Positions 1-14,675 are shown, counted from the stretch's first letter. The stretch: DNA of 64,000 nucleotides from Nemopilema nomurai (GCA_003864495.1 ML133380.1:811129-875128), one strand, 5' to 3'. The notes: generated by a model not told the origin, from the letters alone. A program made the numbers and translations.

Positions 1-474
1 TGTGTTTTGTCAGTCAGAATGAGCTTAAAGCCTTCAATTATTGTTTTTTATTACCAAGGGTCAAAAAGCAGTAACATCAAATTATCTTTTTGAAATTACT
101 TGAAAACAAAATCTCCATTGAGATAATCGCTCTAACCATGGACTTTAAAAATGACGAAATCTCACAACTGTTTCAAAGTAGCCATGACAACATCTACATT
201 ATTATGTAACTGTATATGTAAACTCNCCAAGTTATTACAGTTGAACATTGTGTTTTGTCAGTCAGAATGAGCTTAAAGCCTTCAATTATTGTTTTTTATT
301 ACCAAGGGTCAAAAAGCAGTAACATCAAATTATCTTTTTGAAATTACTTGAAAACAAAATCTCCATTGAGATAATCGCTCTAACCATGGACTTTAAAAAT
401 GACGAAATCTCACAACTGTTTCAAAGTAGCCATGACAACATCTACATTATTATGTAACTGTATATGTAAACTCA
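1..474. repeat. 224-bp direct duplication flanking a single N
   Basis: Bases 1-224 recur almost exactly at 249-472, separated by about 24 bases that contain the window's only N (position 225). No coding content is seen. A perfect repeat broken by an ambiguous base is typical of a contig join with unmerged overlap, so this is more likely an assembly artefact than a real tandem duplication. Confidence 0.85.
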
Positions 475-1251
475 TTCGACTTTTTTCACTCACGTTTTGG
501 TCCTATTGGGGCAACAATTATTCGTTTAAATGAAGAAAAATCAACAGAAAAACAAACATTGAGCTAGAACATTTTTAAATACATTTCCGGAATTAAGAAT
601 ATATTAAACCACAGTTCCATTTGATAAGCAGCTGTATTGCAAAACCCTATTCAACATGGCCACTTGAAATTTTTCGAAAATCGGAAAACCCAAAAAATGG
701 CATGCTCTAGACAGAGTGTGATTCCATCTATTACTAAAATATTTCTGCTTGTGATACATTTTAGCGACCATTTTGAACGTGGTGGTGCAATATTTGCTCA
801 AGAAATGTTGTAAAAAACGAGGAATAAATATTGCACATTTACCATACAATAGAAAATCAAGGCACGATTTCAAGTAGAGTTAAATATGAAAGCATCAGCT
901 ACAGTAAACTATTTCTCCAGCCTCGCGGTGTTGTGCTGTCATAAAATATATAGGATTGGGAATCCACTTTTACTGACATACTGTTAAACAGGACACCAAT
1001 CTAACGCCTTTGGAGTGGAGGATCTAATAGCATTGAAAAAATCTGCTTAAATTTGGCTAAAAACTGTTCCCATCTTCTTGGCTATGCATTAATTTTTGGC
1101 GTATCCTCAAATCATGATAATTATCATAAACCAAATATCAAGAGAACCGAAACTCCGATCACTAAATTCTGACAGCAATCGCGAGAGTGAAAATGTCCAC
1201 ACACTTAAAGTCCCATTTCCCCTTCCACGCTTCTAACTAATCGAACTAAGG
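475..1251. other. Downstream flank of BCAT, no gene seen
   Basis: AT-rich sequence beyond the stop codon of the minus-strand BCAT gene. It should hold that gene's 3' untranslated region. No convincing open frame, RNA gene or repeat was recognised. Confidence 0.5.
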
Positions 1252-4200
1252 TTATGCTCTTGAAGAGGCTTTTTCCTTTTTACTGTTTCCAAAACCAGGA
1301 TCAATGACTACAGACCACTCATGGGGCTTCTTTCCATACTGAAAAACAAACAATAGCAATATTAAACGGTGCCACTGCCAAGCTAGGCATAAGCTCTCTA
1401 AGTATACAATAAATCACGGGAAGAATGAAAGCAGGAGAGAAAACGACAGCGAAAAATCACAAGAGCCAAACCTGTATTTGCGTGAGCTCGTTGTAGATCT
1501 TCTTGGCCAGATTCGGGCCATTTTCCATCGTTGGCAAGTGAATAAACTATAGAAAAGAGAGCATGTTATAAATGGGTACTATGCATATGAGCAGCACAAC
1601 CAAAGACCTACGGCAAGGGGGCTGAAAGAAAGAGGAGTTGTCCCACAGGGTCCAGAAAAGTTCTTAAACTTCCTTTAGACAAAAACATCCTAGGAGGAAA
1701 ACCCTCTTCACAAAACAGCAGAAAGTGTGCGCGTGGCTTAGGTGTGTCCTAGGAGCTTCTATTGTTTTTCGAGGACCTTCCTCCGGTCAGTGGCCGTGCG
1801 AGCGTTATGTTTTCCTAACATTGTTGTCCTAAACATTGCAGATCATGAGGTTGTAGAAGAGGGAGCGTTGTATCATATAAAATGAAAAAGAACAGTTACA
1901 GTTGTGAGAAAGCTTTTTAGGGCCACTAAAAGGTTAGCCCCCTCTGAGCCCCCACCAGCATTGGAGGAATTTGTCTTCTAAACACTTTGGGAGCTACACC
2001 TGTTTCTACGTCACTTCTTAAACTTGGAGCAAAACATTTGAGATGCTAACCTCGTCTTTGTATAGGACCTTATTCACAGGGCACACGACGCAAGCAGTTC
2101 CAGCACCGAAGACTTCTTTCACCTTGGAAGCAGACAAATGTGAGTTCATAAAGAGTAGGAGGTACACACAAACGCGTAGTAATTTCCCTTAAAAGGGTTA
2201 TAGGTTTAAGGATAAACCTCTCGGTAAATAAGAAGGAAATGACCTAAATCGAGCTAAGGTTAGGGCTTCAAGGGGTCTGGGCTTCAAGGGGTCTGGAACC
2301 TAGCGTACTATAGACTTCAGTTTAGCGTAGGCCAGAAATTACTTAGACTCTAATCCCTCGACGTAAATGTATTCTCTCTGTTCAGAATTCACGTTTTTTT
2401 GATGACATAAAACCATGATGGGCACTGTTTTTCACATGCATCTATTAGAATTCAGTTGTTCAAAACGGTGGCTTCCTTCTATAAACCACAAGAAGTACAC
2501 CAAACTAAATATATAAACATAGGGACTTCAAACCACATCCGGGATACCGAAAGAGCTCTAAGCTCATTGCATTCCCGTCTGAAGGTGGTCTTTTTTTCAT
2601 CTGCAATTCTTCGTTACGACATCTTGTCCACTAAATCAAACCTTAAAGCATATGGAATGGATCTTCCTGACACAAAAAGTGTCATTTAATTTTGCACAGT
2701 TCAGTCCAAATTTCAATTCAACTCACAGGAAAACTGAAAGGAACTCTGATTAATCGTTTCACTCACCCTGCCTTCTTTGGTTCCCTTAATTAATTCTTGC
2801 ATTGTGAATGATCTCTCAGATACTTTAAATTCGTTCTGCAAAGCAATAGAGTCTACATTTATTTCTGTTACTGTCAAAGAAAATTACACAGGAAGCAAGC
2901 GTTAACAGGGCTTCAAAAAGCAATTTCTGTTGTCGAAGGAGTTCTGATAAACATATACCACAGCTAATCATGAATTACAGCTAGGCCTAAAGCTGGGGAC
3001 AAAACTGCTGGAAAAGAATCTGAATGTCGAAGTTCCATTCCCTCTGCCCTTACCCATTGCCTTGTTAATTCCAGAACTGATTTTCGCGTCACACCTGGCA
3101 AAATCAGCCCATTCAGAGGTGGGGTGACCAGTTCTTCTTCTGAAAGGCAGAAATTCAAATGTTGCATAAGACATCGAGGATCCATAAAAAGCGGACAGTA
3201 CAACTCTCTTCCATACAACTCTCATCATCCCAAGCTACTTTTAATCCATACCCAGTGTGACTTCAAGTTATTGATTCAATATTCATTATATACAGTACTA
3301 TATCATTGAGTAATTGCTGTTGGTGGACTTTTGGCAACATTGGTACACTAATACAAGTTTAGAATGCAGAACAGACAAGATTCAATACTGTTTTCAGATA
3401 ATCAACAATAATGTCAACAACTTTAGAAATTAAGGATCTGATTAAGAACCTATTCAGCCTAAACTGTCAACAAGTACCCCATAATACAAGAACCTCTTTT
3501 ACCAAACTCTGAAAAATGTCCTTACACGCGGGTTTTTACTGTATAAGATAATGAAGAAGATTTCTGTTTGACGTCCAATATCATAGTACTCAATGTCCCT
3601 TGGGCAGAGACTGTACACACTTCTGATATATGGAACGTGACGTCACCACGCAAGTTGCTACTCTGAACTGAGACTAATAGGCCATTTTCAGAATTAAGTA
3701 GGCCATTTTCAGAATTAAGAGTAAAACTCGGAATTGCAACTTGAAACAGCCACATCTTATCTACCACCGACGAGTTATTTGTAAATAAATCTATCATAAA
3801 AGCCATAACTAATAGAAATAAATAGGTATAATATTGAAGCAATGAATAATAATTATATTATTGAACCAACTTACCACCATTTTCGTTGACCCAATACATG
3901 AAAATGTTCATAGTACCCACTTCAGTTACCTGCGCAAAAGACATGATTCAAAATGGAGGCAAAATGGGGACATATTTGCAAATTAGGGAATGGTCTCTTG
4001 GGATATGGTGATAAGAACCCAAGCAGCCCCCCCCCCCCTTCCCTCCGGCCCTCAAAACTGGCTGGGACCAAGAGATTCCAGCATTAGCAGTCCCTTCATT
4101 TGGTTTTTGCCCATGTGTGGGTGGGGCTGTGGAAATTACTCCCAGCTACCCTCTTGCCACTAAGGTACTAAGGATGCCGCTAATGAAAAAAGACAACCAA

Positions 4201-7200
4201 CGAGCTTCGTCATATTATGGAGATAGGGTAAACTGAACATTCTGGGAGCAGCCATCTCGCATCCAAAAATACATGGGTGATAACAACTCGGATGGTCAGT
4301 TATAAAACAAAACAATTTCATGTAGGTTTTAACCCGCATAAACAACTGCAAGAAATGAAATGAAAAGACGTCGTTGGCAGTGACATTATGGGCAATGGAA
4401 GTCTATGTTACCCATCTTCTGTATGAGCTACCCTTGAATATTCTGAGATAAAAAGAGGACCAATCAAGATGTTTTCCAAGAACCCCGCGCCAGTATATAT
4501 TAAGAAACCACGTAACTTACTTCATCATTATAGAGCCAGAGACACTGCGAGCATCCTTTGCTCAGCGCAAGCTGTTGAGCGAAGATGGTCGGACCATAAT
4601 TCCTAGAAAAAATTGGGAAGTAGAATAAGATTCTGGGAACAAAGTGAGAACTTGATAGTCCAAAACAGGCCGTGTCTATTAAATGGGACTGGACACGAGA
4701 GGGGCTTGTATAGGTCGTGAAATTGTGGACATATTTGATCGAAATACAAATATGGAAATTAAAAAAATTCAGAAAGGGTAATATTTTAAGCACAACTGTC
4801 GGTGTTAAATTGCATAGTAAGCATCGACTCGTTCTTGCAAGAAGCAGTTAAGAGCCATATCACTCAGTTGACCTGATTTATCAATAAACTTGTTGGTTTA
4901 GAATAGCTGTCCCGACCCGCAAAACATTGCTTGAAGTGAAGACGACATTGACTTGACGGTTTAAAGGAAAACCAACAATACATTCGAATGTTCGATCCAC
5001 ACTTCAAGTCAAAGCAGGGAAGAAAGCTCACTGTTGCTAAGGCGAAAACAATGGGACATGGTAAAGCTTACAACGACGACAAGAAGACCAAAAAGGATTC
5101 CTTTACCTAAAGAAATGCTACAGTGATATTTATTCGATTACATTTTGTTCATAATTGCAAAGCAAACTAGCTCAAAAATTTACCGCCATTGATCATAGGC
5201 AACATCGGTATATCTTTAAAATTAAATTCCTAAAAAGCGATTACAGAAATACTGTTGTCTCGTTTATTTCTTACCAACCGCTGGATTCCTAAGAATTAAA
5301 GCGATTCTTCAAAAATTATGATATGAAAGAAAGCATATAAAGGATCGAACAAAACTAAAAGCTTGATCTACGATTAACTGGATTCTAAATTGTTGATCTA
5401 CTTTAAAAATATTAAAGAATATAAACGTTTAATTGGCAAATTTGATACCAACCCCCCGGCCTTGCATTCGCCAATACCCCCGGGCCAAGCTCGAACGAAA
5501 TTTGGATCGGCCAATAAAGAGATTGGGTTGAAAGTTCCAGTCGCGAAATAGGGTCCAACTGGGCCAGTGATGACAAAGAGACATGCGCGGGCAGGAGGTT
5601 TCACGCCAAGTGTTGCCTAGCAACAAAAAAGATAAGTCAGTCATTTTAATAGCGTCACAAAAACATGGAGATTTGAGAATCATGTAGTCACGGCGGAAAT
5701 TGGGGCTTTTAAAAGGAAAGATCCGTAATGATTTCAGAGAATTAGTCACACGCAAGGTATGATGGGAAACATAACAGGAAATCAGGTGATGTCAATAAAA
5801 AACTTAGGCATGAAAGCCATACAAGATTCATTGGAGAAAAAAAGTGTGGTAATTACACTGAAAATCAAGGGATAAACATCTTCCTCTCCTTCTTGCAGGT
5901 GAACGTTTTAGAGAAAACAAGAAATGATCTCGGTCTTATAGAGGTAGATCCTGGGAATACTTGCTGGAAACACGTCAAAGTGCCGCGACGAAAAGAAAAG
6001 AGACTTCGAAGCTGGCCGCATGACGTCGGCAAATTGTATCTAGATGCTTCTAATTCATGTTCACGAGAAAAGTTTGCCACAAATCTCCAGCAAACGACTA
6101 AACCTCGCGTAAGCGGGAGATTAGAATACAATTAGCATAAAGCTGGTGTCCATCTTTTCATTCTTCGAGCATCTGTTTTTAAACATCCTATCTGTAGCTT
6201 AGATTGCAGTTATCTCGAGCTTCCAGATTCCCAACAAAGTATTCTTGGCTTTGGCCTAAGTTTGTTTAATGGGACCGTGATGGGCTTAGCAGCGAGAGAG
6301 ACTTAGCGCACGCCAAGTAAGTTTCCCAGCAAAGTATTTACCAGCGCTACTTGCACGTGACCAAGAAAATCCTTTTCGTTCATATCAGGAGAAAAGATTT
6401 CAATCTTTGTGATAATTAAAATTGCGGTAGATTAAAATATAAAATGAATAAAAAGATGTCATGAGCTCACATGATTAAATCAAACAGACATTGGTATCTA
6501 CGTAAACTCAAGACTTTTGTAAACGCATTTACCTTGTGACAAACTATATATTCTGACATCTGACATAAGGAGAGCGATCTGTACACTTCTTAAGAATTGC
6601 ATAGATTAACAAGTGAGACATAAATTACCATAAATTACCACAAATTACCTCTGTGCTTATCAAAGTCGGTCGTATGTAAAGAGAGCACTTTTGAGAGTGT
6701 GGTATCCAGTCTTGGTCCAGTTTAACGAGTTCTGAAATACATTTTAGCAATTCGTCCTTGTCAAAGCTCTGAAAACGGAACGATCGTAAACATATGATTT
6801 GGCAGTATATTTTGGCTGTCTGACACACAATGTGTGTACATACACTTTATAGTGATAATTCATGGAGTCTAGTTACGAACTGATTCCATACAAATGATCC
6901 ATGCAAGCAACTATTGAAAGCAGCCTTTTACTCCTCATAGGAGCTGGCTCATATTTCGACGCAATGCCTGGTTTTCCTCGCCACTGCATGGAAATTCTAA
7001 GCTGTAATTCAAGCATCTTTTCTCTTCTCTACAACTCGATATTAAGTCTGCTTATAATCTATGTTCTGTCAAATGGAAACCAAGGGTGTACCAATTGGTT
7101 TGACAATGGGTGAGTTAAAGAAAGTTTAACACTGGTGGGAAAATAGATGAACGTGAGAAATGTTTAGTGAACAAAATATAAATATTTAAAAGACGTTAAA

Positions 7201-10200
7201 AAGGATAAAGGCCACTTAACTTCACATATTGAAAAAAAGATAAGTGGAACGAAAATTGCAAGTAGATCATATAACATTTAATCAAGGAAAATGAGATTAG
7301 ATAGATAGGAGAAGGGTTTTATCGGATTCAATGATTAAATTGAAAGCCTAAATGAAAAACTCACAGGCAAGCTTAATCGCACACTTGACTTCAGGAATCG
7401 AGACATGTTTTCCATTGGTCGGAAAAGTCGTATCTCTCCTTCATCCCCTCTGTATGCCTTCATACCTTCAAACACCTAAAACCACAAACATACCATACAA
7501 CATTAAGCAATCTTCATTTATGTGTTTTCGCAGTAAACTAAAATAACACATGTTGTCTACGAATTATCAACTTTGGAGTTTGAGCTGTTTTTGTATCAAT
7601 TAGTTGCACAATGTCTTGGATATTTCAAATTGAGTTTATAGTTTTCCACGAAGGGGGTGCTCTCTCCTCCGTTAGTTGATCCACCGATAAGGTCTCTCCT
7701 TCCAGAGAATTCTTCTCCACGCAGATTTCTTATATTCTTTAAAATCTATGTAATTTTCTCATCTTCTGTAACTTTCCATATTGCATAATTGTATTGATTC
7801 ATTAGTTTCAAAGATTTTTGCATGTAGCTGAAATTTAAAAATGAAATTAACTAATTTTGCATGGAATGACCCAACTATAAAGATGTCACAAACACAACAT
7901 TATAGCCATGTGCCAGTAACTAAACAACTCTACGGTTCATCCACTTGGTCCTTCGTCGGTTAGGAATTTCGTTCTGGTTCTATGAGTGAAGGTCATTCCA
8001 GAAGTGGTTATCTATCACGGACCCAAAATCAATGGTGGGGCGGCAAATGTCACGTGACTTGATACGGGCTGCTCAGTTGTGAAAAGTTCGAATGGCGTTG
8101 CACAGTTGCAGTTTCAATGCATCCTATTTGTTCTGCGAGTTGCTGATTGCCTAATGCGCTTGTGATAAGCTCATTATGGCCAATAGCAGTCGTCTATTTA
8201 TTCATAGTTAAATTTGAATCATATATTCATTGTATAGTCTCAGTTCAGTGGTGGAAATGTCAACCACAGATATGATCCTGGATTGTGTCACAGAATACAT
8301 TTGCGCGTCACGCACTATCGAAGTGTGGCATTGAGATCGAACCCAGGCGCCGGTACAAACCGGATCAACAGGTTAAATAAACTGGTTTAACTGAGCCTCA
8401 AGGCGGTTTGAATGACATAAATGACACATAGGTAATTGTGATTATCCTTCCTTCATCATTCTGTGTGTGCTTTTTTCAGGGAGACTTGGACGCGAAACAG
8501 GCGAGGAAGAAGAAAGCAAGCCGGGACGGATTCACCCTGAACGCGCAGCTCAAAACCAGCCCTGTTAGGCCCGAATTTGAGTGAAAGCAATGAAAGGAGA
8601 GGAGTGAAAGCGGATCGCATCACTGAATGACATGTACCACTGGAACTCCAATGACATGTACCACTGGAACTCCAATGACATGTACCACAGGAACTCCACA
8701 CTCTGGAGAATGGTTACTGAGAAGCAAAATTTCACTTTTGGAAAGAGATTAACTTAACCTATGAAAGGGAAATAGAACTAGCGTGACATGATATGGCCTA
8801 AATCCCATCAAAACAACATCTTAACCAGATTTAAATGGAGATGGTCCCTTTGGAACAAACGAGATAATGCTTCTCAAACACTTTGGCAACATGTTTACTT
8901 GATAGGAAAGCTTCTAAAGCATTTTTGATATCTTGTTCTTAAAAGGAAACCACGAAAGCGGAAAACCCTTTTTTGAAATATCATTGTGATTGGGCACTTT
9001 CATATCAAATGGCTAGTAGCTGGCCTTCCTTTGCCGAGATCCCTGCGCAGGAGCTTCTGAGTATTGCTGACGCGTGATTTAGCGGTGAATTTCAAAACAT
9101 CACTAAGATCATTATTACCCAGTAAAGCGCAAAGGAAATCCTTTCCCAAGATGCCAGAATCATGAACATACTTCAAATGCTTGCTTAACTGAGAAGTATG
9201 ACTCATCTTCTTAATCTTATAACGGTTTTGTGATACTGGTTGCGAATCATTGTTTCAAGTATAGTTCGCCAGTGCTGATGGAACACTCTTTCAAAACAAC
9301 CCTATTGCCGCGTGTTCAAAATTGTGTTTTTAGTGTTCAAAACATTTTGTTCGAGAACCCGACATCTCTCTTATCAGTCTCGTAATTTCTCATATAAATG
9401 CAATGCAATGAAGACGCTGCCAAGCTTAAAAATACCAGGGCTAGCTCTTTTACAAATAAACAGGTCACGTGTACATGTCACATGCGTTGCGTTTACCTGT
9501 TGACGTGTATCGGATGAATAGCGATAACGGCAAACAAAAAGTATCTCTTGTGTGCTACTGGCTTCGCTTCGCTTCGAGACGGAATATTTTTCGTTATAAA
9601 AGGAGCCCTAGATCATTACATCTAGATTGCCTTGCGAGTAAATGGGACTTTTTGAAAAAAATATCAAGAACCAATAAAAACTGAAATCAAGCTCTCACAT
9701 TTACAGAGCATTTCCCTGAGCTTGTAGCACAGGCCGGAAATGTACTGGCCATTTTAAATACTCCATTTTACTACTTGTTTCAAACGATTATGATCAGCTG
9801 CATAAATCTCACCTCTAAACCGTAATGTAGCACTGAAGCGCTAGGGGGTATTGAGAGAGGACCATATGGGGTTATCTGTGGTTTTCCCCATCCTTCATCT
9901 AATGACCAGTCGATGGTCAACATATGGTCAGATGTTGTTTTACCAAAAACAAGATCTGCTTCCAATGGCTTGACTTTTGGGTTTCCTGTCCTTTCAATAG
10001 TCAGTCCACTGGCCTACAGGAAAAAATACATTGAAAGATAAGATGACAATTTTGTTACCTTCATCGATTCTAAAGATTCCCAGACACATTTTTCTAGAAT
10101 TGAATAAGAGCATATAGAGTTGAAATTTTTGGCTAATGTGATTGTCTGTCTCATAATGTTTTGAATGGAACCATTTCAAAGTCAACCAACCATTTCTGGC

Positions 10201-10951
10201 TTTAAGGGCAAAATATTTTCCGTATTGGAAAACAGCCCAACATCATGACTCAAATGAAACTTATTTAAATGAAGGGGGGGGGCTAATATGATTTAATCTT
10301 GAATATTTTACTAGAAATGTATATGGAATTGACAAGCCACACAGTTTGTAGTCTACTGGAAACAATATCCCTGTTTAACACAGATAAGCTTATAAATCCA
10401 TCAGGGTTAGAAATTAATATCTATGTGGCCCACTGCAACTGCTTCATCTTCTTGACTATCAAATTAAACTGAAATGCAACACTTTAAAACAATACAGCAG
10501 AAGAAAAATGCAAGCTTCAAACGCGTTTACAAGATTAGATCACAGAATTCACTGCAACTTATATTGATAGAAAAAAGCTGCAAATCATGATAGTATTTAC
10601 ATTTGAAATTTTGATACAACCTAATTTGAAAGCTGGAATTATTGTAGAAAGGGAGTGATGTTAAAGGCTGCAGATGATGTCCCTAAGAATTTCCTTACAA
10701 ACAAAGGTGAGCCACGATTTCCTTATAAGAATTTCCTTACCCAATTCAGTGACAAAGTTGCTAGGATGAAACAAATTTTTCACAAAGCATTGCAGTTCCT
10801 CCTCTGATAACAGAAGAGTTGACATTGGAGAGGGCCATTGAATTCATGAAACAGTGAGGGAATAAAGAAACAAGAACAGAACTCTTACATTTATCTGTGC
10901 TGAAAGCATTCTTGCCAGAACTCTGTTGTTCTGAAGACTTGAAATAAGTTT
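1252..10951 (-). CDS. BCAT: Branched-chain amino acid aminotransferase, 12 coding exons
   Basis: PLP-dependent enzyme that swaps the amino group of leucine, isoleucine or valine with 2-oxoglutarate. Coding exons in transcript order: 10909-10889 (exon reaches 10951), 10013-9813, 7475-7365, 6768-6649, 5616-5453, 4602-4521, 3929-3875, 3139-3054, 2835-2767, 2122-2051, 1546-1472, 1338-1252. All phases agree and give 380 residues. Seen: [16 protein letters not shown] near the N-terminus; the PLP lysine at about K203 in GECKAGGNYG, split across the 5453/4602 junction; [16 protein letters not shown]; and the redox motif CVVC at about 314-317, typical of animal BCATs. The start is ATG at 10909. The whole 63-base exon stays open upstream of it and would add a basic, hydrophobic stretch, so a mitochondrial leader from an unseen upstream exon is possible. 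BCAT1 versus BCAT2 type is not decided. Confidence 0.95.
7476..9812 (-). other. Large BCAT intron with a 24-bp triplicate
   Basis: The intron between BCAT coding exons 2 and 3 holds no recognised gene. Near 8625-8697 a 24-base unit beginning AATGACATGTACCAC is repeated three times in tandem. A tRNA B-box-like string lies near 8335 without a good partner A box. Confidence 0.6.
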
Positions 10952-13900
10952 CTAAAAGTAAAGAAATAAAGTAAATTATATTCATATTATAGACAATCCA
11001 AAAGAGGACTGCAACTGTTTTTAGAAAACAGGATATTTTCTTCACCTTCTGAGGCTACAGAATGGTTATAAGATTTGGAGAATCATTAAAAAGCAGCTAA
11101 AAACAATAGTGCACAAAATATTCAAGGCAGGGCTCCCATATACGTAGCTGAAGAAGCTAATTGAGATGATTTCAATAGACAAAATATAGCAGGTTAAGGA
11201 ATACTTTTTATTATCAAAAAACCTAAAATCATCGCTCAAAGTTCAGAGTTCAAAGGCAAACATCGGATCGAAACATGATCACAATTCTGGATGTAAAATA
11301 TTTTTTAGAGGGAGGAGGAGGGGGGGGGGTGTTACACGGACAGACGTTCTTCGTGTCCCATCATGTTTGGGACGTTCTGCTCCTATTTGGTATCATAATA
11401 AGAAGGAATGATAACTAGAGAGAAATATAAGGGAATCGGTCTTCTCAATGTTTAAACATAGCTAGATCTGTGAAACATATTAACGTTTTAACTAGACAGA
11501 TCGTTTCATTACGCAAGTTTGGTTAATTTTCGCAAATTTCAATGAAGCAGTTCTCTTTTTCTAACCATAAATTAAAAAGGGTAATTCATTGCCTATCTTG
11601 CGCAATCCATTTACGACGCATCCATGTGGCAAAAAATTTCAGAGCGTCACAACAGAGTGCATTATTAATTTCCGTATTTAAATGGTTTTCCATGAAAAAT
11701 ACGATTGAAGGAAGTACACCGAAATTTCTATTAGAAAATTTGGCCTTGCTACGATAGCTTATCCTGTTTATAATCAATCAACTAGACAACGAAAAAGTGG
11801 TATGTCTTCGGGGCCTAAAGAGAGAAATTCTGGGACTGGCGTATACTCGAAAAACAAAATAAAACAGCTACCTTGGTCATTTTTCCGTATCTTTGAATAT
11901 TCTGCATGGTTGTTTCGCTTTTTTTTCTTTACAATGAAGCAAAATGCAACAAATTATTTTCCGTGTACTTCTCTCTCTGTGAGTTGACGTTATTATCCAC
12001 AGGCAATATGCAAACTAATTGTCATGGCTGCCGAGTAGGAAACAGCGGAATTTCTTAATGAATGTCGTCAGAATTTCTTAGTGTCTTTCTGAGTGTCTTT
12101 CTGTCAGCGGAATATCCTAATGAGAACTCAATCGAAACAAACTAACAGTTGAAACACTTTCGAAAAATCAGGGCCAATAATGTGGTGAATTGCCTTTTCG
12201 TGTGTTTTATTGTCAAATTGTTGAAAAATGGGTGATTGCCCCCTGAGTCCCTTCCTAGTCCTTCTGTGACAGAAGAAATTCGTTACTACATATTTTTATT
12301 TCAGTTACGTAGGAGCCCCCCACATTTTGTCCAACAGAAAAAAGATGCCCTTTCCGAATCAAAAACTGGAAATCGTCATGTGTCTCTTTTGATCAGGCCC
12401 CCATTCTTTTTGAATGCTTCCTAAGTCCTTGGTTTTGTTCCCTTTAAATAAATTCATTTACATTTTATTAAGATGATGGTTGAATAAATTACAGGGCATC
12501 TTCAATTGAGAACTTAATGTTGACAACGTCATTTATCAAAATTTAACTTGAAATTTCTCCCTCTGGTTCATTGATAAAAGTTTTGCCGATATTTATGAGT
12601 GAAATCAATCAAAATTTGAAGAAAAACTCATGAGGTAACGATGGCGAAAATTCTTCCTCTTTGAATTGGCAGAGGATTAGACCTTGTAACACATGACATT
12701 TAAATCATTTGCATGTGCTGTGATGCCGAATTTGATTGGCTAGAAATTAGTTGACTGGGGGAATGGCTGGAGGCGGATGGTCACATGGTAACCAAGAGTC
12801 ACGCAAAAATACCAGCACATGACGGTGACAAGTTACTGTAAATGCGAAGGCTGTTTATGAATAATTTATTTCAAAATAAGGACGCCTGGTTATAATTGGT
12901 GTCCCATCGAGGTAAAAAGTAGAGAACCCGAGGAAGAAGCTTTTGTGTTGAGTAAAACAGGATGGCTTCAAATTGTCACCGCTGGCATTTTATAAACATG
13001 TTTACATATAAAAATGCGTTAACTAAGCCGGTAACGAAATACTTTATGGCTATGATGAAGAAGAGAGTACCACAGGTATCGCAGCGATCTCATTTGAAAA
13101 GAGCTTACAAGCGACTTCGATTCAGCCCGCGGAATTGCCCGCGGATATTCGCGTATGGAATTGCCCGCGGATAATCGCGTATGGAAACGCCCGAGGAAAC
13201 TCATAAGTTTATTTGCTGGAGGAAATCTCTTTTGTAAGTTTCCTTGCCGGAGGGCAAAAGCAGAAAACACAAGAGTAATGGCGACATAGGCTTTAAACTC
13301 AACTCCTATTTAATTTTACTGAGATTCTGAACTATTCATAGGAATTTGTGATGCTTGTCTTTCCTTTCTTGGTCGCAAGGTTAGGCTCAGCGTCTGGAAC
13401 TTTAATGGCACCCTTCGTTGCACAAGAGACAAATTGATATTATTAGCAACTAATGGATTACAAAAATACACAAATAGCAACAGCACGAAGGCATTGGCTG
13501 AATAATTAAATGAGGACATGAAGTTTAATGCCTTCCGGCTCTTGTTTAAGTATTCGATGCCGTTTATGCAAACACTTGTGTTAATTATATAAAAAGGAAG
13601 TTTTAAGTTGCTACTCAGAGTTTCACGCTCATAAGGGAATTTTTACAATCAATAGCTGCATCCTTCCAACGCCATTTTCTATATACCACAAAGACAGCAC
13701 TAAATGTATGTTTACGATACCCTTAATGAGTTTTACCAGTTTTAGCAAGCAATCCACTTGTAGTTAATAAAACAACTTATTGCTTTATATTCATTCGTAT
13801 AATGTATTTCGTTAGGGATTCTCTCATTTTTATCAACCGAAAAACCGTTAAATGGCCCGCCGCAGGATACAGGCCTCCATAGAGGTACCGGCTTCTGCAG

Positions 13901-14675
13901 ACCAGTGTCACGTGGTTTTAATCATGCAAACAGCTAATGTTAGTGCAAAGTCATTGGCACAAATTTATAAACGGAAATTAAATGAAAACTTACGCAATTC
14001 CAAAAGCTGTTGAGACCTATAGATAACACAACTATGCTATCCAAAAAGCAAATGAACTCTGGAGGGCCTTTCAAGGGCTTTAATTTCGCAACCACGCAAG
14101 AATGTGTGTGATATATTTCGCTAAACAAGGAAGCAAAATATCAGGTTATCAAGGAAATAATGTCAAATCTAATAGCTCTTGTCTAAACCCTGTGGATATC
14201 AGGTAGCTGAAAACACACAGAAATCAAATACGGGACTATACTTTTTACGAAATGGCCATGATGCCCGTTTGCATGGGAACCAATCTGGCAGTTTCAAGTG
14301 AAACAGCTAGCCATACCAAAGCGAGGAAGACTAGGGAAAAACTACGATTGGAAATTTATCGGAGTTATCGCTTCAACATAGCCTTAGTTGGTGCGGGAGT
14401 AACAGTTGGCGAGGAAGACAGGGAGAGACAATGGAGTAGCAGGTTCTTATAGGCCTAAAGGATACACCGCAATGCCAAATATATTGACCTCGCAAATACG
14501 TCGATGATTGAGTGTCTTCTCTGTGCCTCCCAAGGCTAGTTAGGCCAGATGAAGTAGTCAATTAGTGGGTTTTATGGAAAAGCAACTAAACCGACATTAT
14601 TTTTATCACAGGACATGACCCTACTGAGCCCCAACAGTTCAAGTGCGGGAACAGCCCCATTTCCCGGAAGGTAAG
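10952..14675. other. Intergenic or 5' region upstream of BCAT, no gene confirmed
   Basis: No coding exon could be supported. Any upstream BCAT leader exon should lie here. A CpG-rich patch near 13110-13270, with two near-identical copies of a roughly 28-base unit containing CCGCGG (about 13128-13185), is a reasonable promoter candidate for BCAT. Other open frames here are short and match no family I know. Confidence 0.4.

Noticed and set aside
5865..6135. Overlapping open frames on both strands in a BCAT intron
   Set aside because: Neither matches BCAT or any known family. The flanking BCAT exons already join in phase without it.
8330..8400. Third tRNA-like sequence (B box GGGTTCGATCTC on the minus strand)
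   Set aside because: No matching A box at the right distance and no second copy seen.
13019..13270. Minus-strand frame with a leader-like start (FSAFALRQGNLQKRF) as BCAT exon 1
   Set aside because: It starts at GTG rather than ATG and no in-phase junction to the exon at 10951 could be shown. It remains only a possible promoter region.
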